A stretch of 64,000 nucleotides of DNA from JAPSGM01 sp963777045. Its GTDB lineage: Bacteria; Chloroflexota; Limnocylindria; QHBO01. The position numbers were made by a program, and so were the translations under genes. The notes beneath the pieces are model-generated. The model saw only the letters and a list, made by a program, of their open reading frames with translations. It ran no database searches and was not told the DNA's origin. Of the stretch, positions 57,972 to 64,000 are shown piece by piece; positions within the stretch are counted from its first letter, which is position 1, and every line of letters begins with the position of its first letter. The stretch is from contig CAVZPD010000009.1 of NCBI GenBank assembly GCA_963777045.1, positions 62,001 through 126,000 of the forward strand, in the 5' to 3' direction.

Positions 57972-59465
57972 CTGAGCGACCCACCGGCGCCGGCGCCGGT
58001 CGGCCTCGAGGCGCACGGCTGGGGGTGGCGCCACTCGGGGCGGCGTGCCTGGGCGCTGCGAGGCGTGGACCTGCGCGTCGAGCCGGGCGAGAGGATCCTG
58101 CTGCTGGGTCCCTCGGGCGCCGGCAAGTCGACCTTCCTCCTCGCCGTGGCGGGCCTGCTCGACCCGGCCGCAGCCGCTTCGCATGAAGGGCGGCTGCTAG
58201 TCGGCGGCGTCGACCCGCGGCAGATGCGCGACCGGGTGGGAATCGTCTTCCAGGATCCCGAATCACAGGTGGTGATGGGGAGGGCCGGCGACGACGTGGC
58301 CTTCGGGCTGGAGAACCTGTGCCTGCCGACCAGCGCCATCTGGCCGCGCGTCGACGCCGCGCTGCGGGCGGTCGGCTTCCCTTACCACCGCGATCGTCCA
58401 ACCGATGCACTCTCCGGGGGGGAGCAGCAGCGCCTGGTGATCGCCGGCACGATTGCCACGCGGCCGGGGCTGCTCCTCCTCGACGAGCCGACGGCCAACC
58501 TGGACCCTGAAGGCGCCGAGACGGTGCGCGCGGTGATACGGCTCCTCGCCGAGCGCCGCGAGATGACCATGATCCTGGTCGAGCACCGAGTCGCCGACGC
58601 GTTGCCGCTGATCGACCGGGTGGTGGTGCTTGAAGCGGGCGGCGGCGTGATGGCCGACGGTCCACCTCGCGAAGTGTTCGCCGGCCACGCGGCTGCGCTG
58701 GCCGAGGCGGGCGTATGGACGCCCGACAGCACCCTGCCGCGGGTCCCCTCGCGAAGTCGACCACCCAGCGAGACGCTCCTCGTGGCGGAGCAGGCCACCT
58801 ACACCTACCCCGGAGCGACCCATCCCGGAGCGAGCGCCCCCGCCATGCCTCGCGTGGACCTGCAGGTTCGCTCCTCGGAGGCGCTGGCGGTGACCGGTCC
58901 GAATGGGAGCGGCAAGTCCACCCTGGCGCTGCTGCTCGCCGGCCTGCTGCGCCCCACCACCGGAGAGGTCTACGCCACCGAGGCACTGGCGATTGGGCGC
59001 GGACGCGAGCAGCCCTGCCGCTGGTCCGCCGCCGAACTGGTGCGGCATATCGGTACGGTCTTCCAGGATCCCGAGCACCAGTTCCTCACTTCGACGGTTC
59101 ACGACGAGCTGATGCTCGGCCCGCTGCGGGCCGGCTTTTCGAACAGCGAGGCGTCCCGGCGGACGGAGGAGCTCCTGGAGCGGTTGCGCCTTGCCGCGCT
59201 GGCCGCGGCGAACCCGTTCACACTGTCGGGCGGTGAGAAGCGCCGGCTGTCGGTGGCCACCGCGCTCGCGACCTCGCCCGACCTGCTGCTGCTCGACGAG
59301 CCGACCTTCGGCCAGGACCGCCGAACCGCCATTGAGCTCCTGCAGCTGCTGGCCGGAGTGCGGGATGCCGGCCGTGGCGTCGTCTTCATCTCGCACGACC
59401 GTGAGTTCGTCTCGGCGCTGGCCGACCGCACCCTGCCCATGGGTAGCCCCGAGGTCGTGAGATGA
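57972..59465 (+). CDS. ykoD: ECF transporter double ATPase YkoD
   Basis: Two fused ABC ATPase domains, 497 residues. The first has Walker A GPSGAGKST (about 47), Q-loop FQDPESQV, signature LSGGEQQR and Walker B LLLLDEP. The second has GPNGSGKST (about 313), FQDPEHQF, LSGGEKRR and LLLLDEPTFG. No ATG, GTG or TTG in frame fits the N-terminus; CTG at 57972 lies 9 nt after GGAGG (57958-57962) and just before the conserved start of domain 1. A non-canonical CTG start is therefore proposed. The alternative is a longer product starting inside ykoE. Confidence 0.88.
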   Translation: MSDPPAPAPVGLEAHGWGWRHSGRRAWALRGVDLRVEPGERILLLGPSGAGKSTFLLAVAGLLDPAAAASHEGRLLVGGVDPRQMRDRVGIVFQDPESQVVMGRAGDDVAFGLENLCLPTSAIWPRVDAALRAVGFPYHRDRPTDALSGGEQQRLVIAGTIATRPGLLLLDEPTANLDPEGAETVRAVIRLLAERREMTMILVEHRVADALPLIDRVVVLEAGGGVMADGPPREVFAGHAAALAEAGVWTPDSTLPRVPSRSRPPSETLLVAEQATYTYPGATHPGASAPAMPRVDLQVRSSEALAVTGPNGSGKSTLALLLAGLLRPTTGEVYATEALAIGRGREQPCRWSAAELVRHIGTVFQDPEHQFLTSTVHDELMLGPLRAGFSNSEASRRTEELLERLRLAALAAANPFTLSGGEKRRLSVATALATSPDLLLLDEPTFGQDRRTAIELLQLLAGVRDAGRGVVFISHDREFVSALADRTLPMGSPEVVR

Positions 59466-60277
59466 CGATGCGGCTGCTGACGCCCCTCCGTCCCGACCCG
59501 CGTGCGCCGCTTGCCTCCGCCAACCCGGTCGCCAAGCTCGGGGCGGCTGCCGCGGTGATGGCCGCGCTCTTCGTCTCGATCGACCTGCTGACGCCAACGC
59601 TGGTCCTGGTCGCGCTGGTTGCCGTGGTGCCCGCCACCGGCCTGGGGCCGCGCGACCTGCTCGCCCGGTCCTGGCCGTTGCTGCTGGCGGCCGTGGCGCT
59701 GGTCGTCTTCAACGCGGCCTTCAGCGCTGACCGGTCCGGCGTGCTGCTCCTCGAGCTCGGCCCGCTGCGGCTCACCTCCGGAGCGCTGCAGGGGGGCCTG
59801 GCAGTGGGCCTCCGCGTCCTGGGCGTGGCGCTGGCCGGCATGCTCGCCTTCGTCAGCAGCGAGCCGACGGCACTGGCCGACGCGCTCCAGCAGCAGCTCC
59901 ACCTCCCGCCCCGCGCCGCGGTCGCCGCCCTGGCGGCCGTGCGGCTGGTTCCCTCCATCGCCGCCGAGTGGCAGGTGCTGCGCCTGGCGCGCCGCGCTCG
60001 GGGCGTTTCCGCCGGCCGCTCCCCGCTGGCCGCGATACGGATCGGCGCCGGGCAGCTGCTGGGCCTGCTCGTCTCGGCGATCCGACGTGCCACGCGGCTG
60101 GCGACCGCCATGGAGGCCCGCGGCTTCGGTTCCCGCCGCTGCCGGAGCGTGGCGCGCGTGGTCCGCATGCAACGCGGCGACTGGCTGCTGCTCGGCGCCG
60201 GGATCGCTCTGGGAGCCGCGGCCATCGGGATCAGCTTGGCGTTCGGCAGCTGGCGCTTCCTCTTCGCGGGGGCCTGA
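59462..60277 (+). CDS. ykoC: ECF transporter T component YkoC
   Basis: Transmembrane coupling protein of 271 residues with about five helices and the two Ala-Arg-Gly-type cytoplasmic motifs of EcfT proteins, LRLARRARGV and AMEARGFG. It couples the YkoD ATPases to YkoE. Its ATG overlaps the YkoD stop, so the four genes from TPK to YkoC are chained except for the short ykoE-ykoD gap. Confidence 0.93.
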   Translation: MTMRLLTPLRPDPRAPLASANPVAKLGAAAAVMAALFVSIDLLTPTLVLVALVAVVPATGLGPRDLLARSWPLLLAAVALVVFNAAFSADRSGVLLLELGPLRLTSGALQGGLAVGLRVLGVALAGMLAFVSSEPTALADALQQQLHLPPRAAVAALAAVRLVPSIAAEWQVLRLARRARGVSAGRSPLAAIRIGAGQLLGLLVSAIRRATRLATAMEARGFGSRRCRSVARVVRMQRGDWLLLGAGIALGAAAIGISLAFGSWRFLFAGA

Positions 60278-60362
60278 GGGAAAGCACCCGCGAGGCGCAT
60301 CGGCCGCGTCTATGCTCATCGGGACCACCAGCGCCAACGGAGGCACCCGCGCGAATCCGCGC

Positions 60363-61571
60363 ATGCCCATGATCCGCACCACGCCCTTTCACGAGCGCAC
60401 CAGCGTGCTGAACGAGACCGGACTGTGGCAGCACTGGTCGGGCCACCTGGTCGCGACCCGCTACCAGGCCTCGGACAAGTTCGAGTACTTCGCGGTGCGC
60501 AACGCGGCGGGCATCCTGGACACCTCGCCGCTCTACAAGTACCGGATCGCCGGGGCCGATGCGGAGCGTTTCCTGGCCGGCATGCTCGCCCGCGACATCC
60601 GCAGCTGCGCGCCAGGCAACGCGCAGTACACCTGCTGGCTCGACGAGCGCGGGTTCGTCCTTGAGGACGGCGTCATCCAGCGACGTGCCCGCGACGAGTT
60701 CCTGCTCACCTGCGCCGAGCCGAACTACGCCTGGTTCGCCGATCGCATCGGCCGGCTCGACGTGACGCTGGAGGAGGTGAGCCTGGAGATCGGAGCATTG
60801 GCCATCCAGGGGCCCCGCTCCCGCGACCTCCTCGCGCGGCTCGTGCCGGCGGCTGGCGAGCTGCCCTTCTTCGGGATCACCACCGGGAAGATCGGCGGGC
60901 GTCCGGTCACGGTCACGCGGACCGGCTACACCGGTGACCTGGGCTACGAGGTCTGGGCCGATGCCGGCGACGGTATCGCCGTCTGGGACGCGCTGTGGGA
61001 TGCATTCGACGGCCACGGTGTGCTCGCCTACGGGATGACGGCGCTCTACATGCTGCGCATCGAGGCCGGGCTGATGCTCCTGGGCGTCGACTTCGACTCG
61101 AGCCGTTTCGCCTTCAACGACGCCCATCGGTCCACACCGCTGGAGCTCGGCTGGGCCTGGATGCTGAAGGGCCTGCGCGAGGACGACCGGCGCCCGTTCA
61201 TCGGTCGCCAGGCACTGCTGCGCGAGATGGCGGACAAGACGAGCCGCTGGAAGATGGTCGGCCTGGTCGTCGACTGGGAGGACTACGACCGCGTCTACGC
61301 GTCGGCCGGGCTCATCCCGCCCAAGGATCACCGCCCCGTGCACGAGGACTGGATGGTCTACGACGACGCACGACAGCGCGTCGGCTACGCCACCAGCTTC
61401 ATGTACTCGCCGATCCTGCAGCGGCACATCGCCCTGGCCCGGGTGCGACCCGACCTCGGCAAGACCGGCACCCGCGTGCACCTGGAGTTCACGGTGGACC
61501 ACCACTACCAGCAGGTCGCCGCGCACGTCGCCCGGCTGCCCCTCTACAACCCCGCATGGAAGATGGCTTGA
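60363..61571 (+). CDS. GcvT-family aminomethyltransferase-like protein
   Basis: Folate-binding GcvT-family protein of 402 residues. TPFHERTSVLNETGLWQHWSG opens the fold, and FLAGMLARDIRSCAPGNAQYTCWLDERGFVLEDGVIQR, ITTGKIGGRPVTVTRTGYTGDLGYEVW and the C-terminal barrel follow. The family includes the glycine-cleavage T protein, dimethylglycine oxidases and DMSP demethylase. No gcvH or gcvP is near, so a demethylase role is more likely than glycine cleavage. ATG 60363 is chosen near the start of homology; 60312 is an in-frame alternative. The flavoprotein gene follows after 1 bp. Confidence 0.82.
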   Translation: MPMIRTTPFHERTSVLNETGLWQHWSGHLVATRYQASDKFEYFAVRNAAGILDTSPLYKYRIAGADAERFLAGMLARDIRSCAPGNAQYTCWLDERGFVLEDGVIQRRARDEFLLTCAEPNYAWFADRIGRLDVTLEEVSLEIGALAIQGPRSRDLLARLVPAAGELPFFGITTGKIGGRPVTVTRTGYTGDLGYEVWADAGDGIAVWDALWDAFDGHGVLAYGMTALYMLRIEAGLMLLGVDFDSSRFAFNDAHRSTPLELGWAWMLKGLREDDRRPFIGRQALLREMADKTSRWKMVGLVVDWEDYDRVYASAGLIPPKDHRPVHEDWMVYDDARQRVGYATSFMYSPILQRHIALARVRPDLGKTGTRVHLEFTVDHHYQQVAAHVARLPLYNPAWKMA

Positions 61572-61572
61572 G

Positions 61573-63162
61573 ATGGACCGATACGACGCGATCGTGATTG
61601 GCGGCGGCCACAACGGCCTGGTCAACGGCGCCTACCTGGCCCGAGGCGGGCTGAAGACGCTGATCCTGGAGCGGCGCCACCTGGTGGGCGGCGCGGCGAT
61701 CACCGAGGAGCTGCGCGACGGTTTCTGGTTCACGACCTTCAGCTACGCACTGTCGCTGCTGCGGCCGCAGATCATCCACGAGCTGGAGCTGACGAAGCAC
61801 GGCTTCCTGCCGCTGCTGATGTCGACCCGTTTTGCACCTACCCCCGACGGGGACCACATGCTCTTCACGCGCGACCACGACGAGAACCTGCGCGAGATCG
61901 CGCGCCATTCTGCGCACGACGCCGATGCGTATGAGCAGTACGGCCACGACATGGACATGGTCTGCCGCGCCATCAAGCCGCTGGTCGATGCGCCGCCGCC
62001 GGACCTCTTCAGCTCGGATCCGCAGGAGCTGATGGCGCTGGCCGGCCTGGGAACGCACCTGCGATCGCTGGACAAGCGGACGCTGCACAACGTGGTGCGG
62101 CTGCTCACCGGCAGTGCAGCCGACTTCCTGGACAACTACTTCGAATCGGATCTGCTGAAGGGGTACCTGGCGTCCTCGTCGATCATCGGCTCGAAGGTCG
62201 GACCGCGTTCGCAGGGCTCCGGGCTGGTGCTCCTCTTCCACTCGCTGGGCGAGCACGACGGCGAGTTCGGCACGTGGGCCTTCCACAAGGGCGGCAACGG
62301 CGGCTTCACGCAGGTGCTGGCGCGCGCGGCGGAGGCGTTCGGCGCCGAGATCCGCACCGATGCGCCGGTGGAGCGGGTGCTCACCCGGGATGGCGAGGCG
62401 ACCGGGGTGGCGCTCGCCGACGGGACCGAGATCGCGGCTGGCGTGGTCGTCAGCGCCCTCGACCCGCGGCACACGTTCCTCGAGCTGGTCGATCCCCGGG
62501 AGCTGCCGGACGACCTGGTCGAGGACATCGGCCGGTTGAAGTACCAGGGCGTCAGCTCGAAGGTGAACTTCGCGTTGGACGGACTGCCCAACCACCCGAA
62601 GCTGGGAGCGACCCCGGACATCTATCGGGGCTTCATGAACATCGGTCCATCCATGGACTACCTGGAGCGTGCCTTCGACGACGCGAAGTACGGCTGGTAC
62701 AGCGAGCACCCCTACATCGACTGCGCCATCCAGTCGACGATCGACCCCGACATGGCCCCGCCCGGCAAGCACGTGCTCTCCTGCTTCGTGCAGTACACGC
62801 CCTACCAGCTGCGCGAGTCCGATTGGGATGCCGAGCGCCAGCCGATGGCCGATCGCGTGCAGGCCACGCTGGAGAGCTACTTCCCCGGCTTCGGGGACCT
62901 GGTGCTGCAGCGCGAGGTGCAGACGCCGCTCGACATCGAGCGCACGGTGGGCCTGTCCGAGGGGAACATCTTCGCCGGCGAGTTCCTGGCGCCGCAGATG
63001 TACTTCTTCCGGCCAGCGCCGGGCTGGGCGCAGTACCGGACGCCGCTGCACGGCTACTACCAGTGCGGCTCGGGCACGCACCCCGGCGGCTGCGTGATGG
63101 GGGCGCCAGGACGCAACGCCGCGGAGCAGATCCTGAAGGACCGATCAACTTCCGGTTCCTAG
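61573..63162 (+). CDS. FAD-dependent oxidoreductase, PYROXD2/phytoene-desaturase-like
   Basis: Flavoprotein of 529 residues. The FAD-binding YDAIVIGGGHNGLVNGAYLARGG (residues 4-26) and LERRHLVGGAA are followed by a long substrate domain; the C-terminus closes with YYQCGSGTHPGGCVMGAPGRNAA, typical of the PYROXD2/CrtI-like group. It starts 1 bp after the GcvT-like gene, so the two probably work on one pathway, perhaps amine or methyl-compound oxidation. Carotenoid desaturation is unlikely because no carotenoid gene is nearby. Confidence 0.85.
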   Translation: MDRYDAIVIGGGHNGLVNGAYLARGGLKTLILERRHLVGGAAITEELRDGFWFTTFSYALSLLRPQIIHELELTKHGFLPLLMSTRFAPTPDGDHMLFTRDHDENLREIARHSAHDADAYEQYGHDMDMVCRAIKPLVDAPPPDLFSSDPQELMALAGLGTHLRSLDKRTLHNVVRLLTGSAADFLDNYFESDLLKGYLASSSIIGSKVGPRSQGSGLVLLFHSLGEHDGEFGTWAFHKGGNGGFTQVLARAAEAFGAEIRTDAPVERVLTRDGEATGVALADGTEIAAGVVVSALDPRHTFLELVDPRELPDDLVEDIGRLKYQGVSSKVNFALDGLPNHPKLGATPDIYRGFMNIGPSMDYLERAFDDAKYGWYSEHPYIDCAIQSTIDPDMAPPGKHVLSCFVQYTPYQLRESDWDAERQPMADRVQATLESYFPGFGDLVLQREVQTPLDIERTVGLSEGNIFAGEFLAPQMYFFRPAPGWAQYRTPLHGYYQCGSGTHPGGCVMGAPGRNAAEQILKDRSTSGS

Positions 63163-63548
63163 AGCTCGGCTGCCGAGCGTGCGACTGGGAAGCCCTTCGA
63201 CGTGCCGCCGCGAGAAGGCCATGCTTTCCGGTGCGCCGTTGCGGTAACCGCCAGGTGCGTGCAGGGGTGGACCGCCAGGACCGATAGGTAGGGCAAATCG
63301 TCATCCGGCAGGCGATTGGGGCAACGAACCGACGGTCCATCGGGCAACGGTGAGCGTCACGGGCACCGGGGGGTGCCGTCCTGGCGTGGGGCTGCCCCAT
63401 GTAGCGGCGCAGTGATGCCAGCGCGGCTCTCGGGTGCCGCAGTGCCCGATGTAACAGGCGAGCGGGCGGTAGGCGCGCCTGGACCTCGTCGCGGATGAGG
63501 ATCAGCCGGTCTACCGGCCGCCGCCGGGACGCGTGTACCCTCGTCGCC
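63163..63548. other. Intergenic region with GGGCA-type repeats
   Basis: About 386 bp without a credible gene. Short related sequences occur in both orientations: TAGGGCA (63289), ATTGGGGCAACG (63315-63326), CATCGGGCAACG (63338-63349), then TGCCCCATGTA (63393-63403) and TGCCCGATGTA (63443-63453). CATCGGGCA and TGCCCGATG are a perfect 9-bp inverted repeat. The function is unknown. Confidence 0.55.
63536..63541 (+). promoter_or_regulatory. Putative -10 element TACCCT, leaderless type
   Basis: Ends 7 nt before ATG 63549. Confidence 0.35.
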
Positions 63549-64000
63549 ATGCCGCGGAACGAGGAGCTGCGAGTCCAGGCGGGCGACGCGACGCTGGCCG
63601 GGACCCTCACCCTGCCGGATGCGCCACCGCCCGCCGATCGACGCGGCCGCTACCCGAACGTCCTGCTGCTGCCTTCGTGGCTGCCGCGCGACCGGGACGG
63701 GGCCCATGACCGCGTCCGCCACGCCGGCTGGTTCGCGCTTGCGGAGGATCCGGCCCCCGGCCTGCTTGCGCGCCTGGCGAACGCCCTGGCCGACCGCGGC
63801 GTTGCCAGCCTGCGCTGCGACCCACGCGGCTCGGCGCACTCCGACGGGGAGTGGCAGGCGGCCTCGCTCTTCGCCAGGATCGACGACGCGCGCGACATGC
63901 TGGCCGCCATGCGCTCCCAGCCGCGCCTGGACCTTCGGCGAACCGGCATCGTGGGCCACGGCGAGGGGGCGTCGGCCGCCCTCTCGGTGGCCATCGGCGA
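63549..64000 (+). CDS. Alpha/beta hydrolase (partial, 3' end beyond window)
   Basis: The first 150 codons show VLLLPSWLPRDRDG, LANALADRGVASLRCDPRGSAHSDGEW and LRRTGIVGHGEGASAAL, the order of strands and oxyanion/nucleophile elbow of alpha/beta hydrolases of the esterase/dienelactone-hydrolase-like group. The elbow reads GHGEG, with Gly138 where the Ser nucleophile (GHSEG) is expected. The acid and His lie outside the window. Function is unknown. Confidence 0.7.
   Translation, partial: MPRNEELRVQAGDATLAGTLTLPDAPPPADRRGRYPNVLLLPSWLPRDRDGAHDRVRHAGWFALAEDPAPGLLARLANALADRGVASLRCDPRGSAHSDGEWQAASLFARIDDARDMLAAMRSQPRLDLRRTGIVGHGEGASAALSVAIG

Noticed and set aside
61573..63162. Carotenoid desaturase (CrtI)
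   Set aside because: The C-terminal motif fits PYROXD2-like proteins and no other carotenoid gene is present.

Overview
The window is a gene-dense, very GC-rich bacterial chromosome segment with about 60 protein genes, two tRNAs and one riboswitch. No insertion sequence, prophage or CRISPR array was seen. Start codons include many GTG and TTG, genes often overlap by 4 bp, and many transcription units seem to start at or next to the AUG. PdxST, PknB-type kinase, glucosylphosphoglycerate synthase, Ku, YkoEDC and DUF2254 together suggest a Chloroflexota (Limnocylindria-like) or actinobacterial lineage. The taxonomy is inference only; there is no rRNA here.

Layout. 1-1088: vitamin B6 synthase pdxT (partial) and pdxS. 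1.6-5.4 kb: HNH protein, CCA-adding enzyme, a DeoC-like aldolase without the usual Schiff-base lysine, and galE. 5.5-8.0 kb: ZIP transporter/Fur pair facing a DEAD-box helicase. 8.0-13.8 kb: a ligase-fold protein lacking its nucleophile, a GT-A glycosyltransferase, a UspA-UspA-GpgS fusion and a glycerate kinase, which looks like a glycosylglycerate compatible-solute locus. 13.8-17.6 kb: endonuclease III, tRNA-Thr, GlcD, AI-2E-family exporter. 17.7-22.5 kb: DUF2334 remnant, bL25, an OmpR-type two-component system, HtrA protease. 22.4-25.6 kb: folate operon folC-folP-folB behind a Cys-rich protein. 25.7-28.8 kb: thioredoxin, PASTA kinase, GalU. 29-32.7 kb: small proteins, a TetR/SnoaL divergent pair with two operators, tRNA-Glu, KGG protein, molybdopterin oxidoreductase. 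32.9-41.9 kb: frameshifted kinase-aminotransferase, ATP-dependent DNA ligase, methyltransferase, NERD-like protein, OsmC, a receiver protein, and Ku followed by a second inactivated ligase-like protein. 41.9-49.1 kb: O-antigen-ligase/TPR protein, CYTH and WYL proteins in one overlapping operon, Ca2+/H+ antiporter, DUF2254 protein, lipoprotein. 49.1-56.5 kb: large GAF/GGDEF protein, GIDE-like membrane protein, a secreted beta-propeller/M23 peptidase/lipoprotein operon, YbaK. 56.5-60.3 kb: TPP riboswitch with thiamine pyrophosphokinase and the YkoEDC ECF transporter. 60.3-64 kb: GcvT-like and PYROXD2-like enzymes and a truncated alpha/beta hydrolase.

The most unusual non-coding feature is a roughly 180-bp intergenic element present twice, at 1251-1427 and 12211-12387. 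Four GATCTATCGG-type motifs alternate in orientation at identical spacings (52, 62, 53 bp) in both copies, although much of the sequence between them has diverged. Each copy is preceded directly by short tandem repeats, and the two copies bracket a 10.8-kb block. The most unusual protein theme is a set of family members that lost canonical catalytic residues: two ligase-fold proteins (one next to Ku), a DeoC, and an alpha/beta hydrolase. A second recurrent theme is a TANNNT hexamer 6-10 nt upstream of start codons, consistent with leaderless mRNAs.
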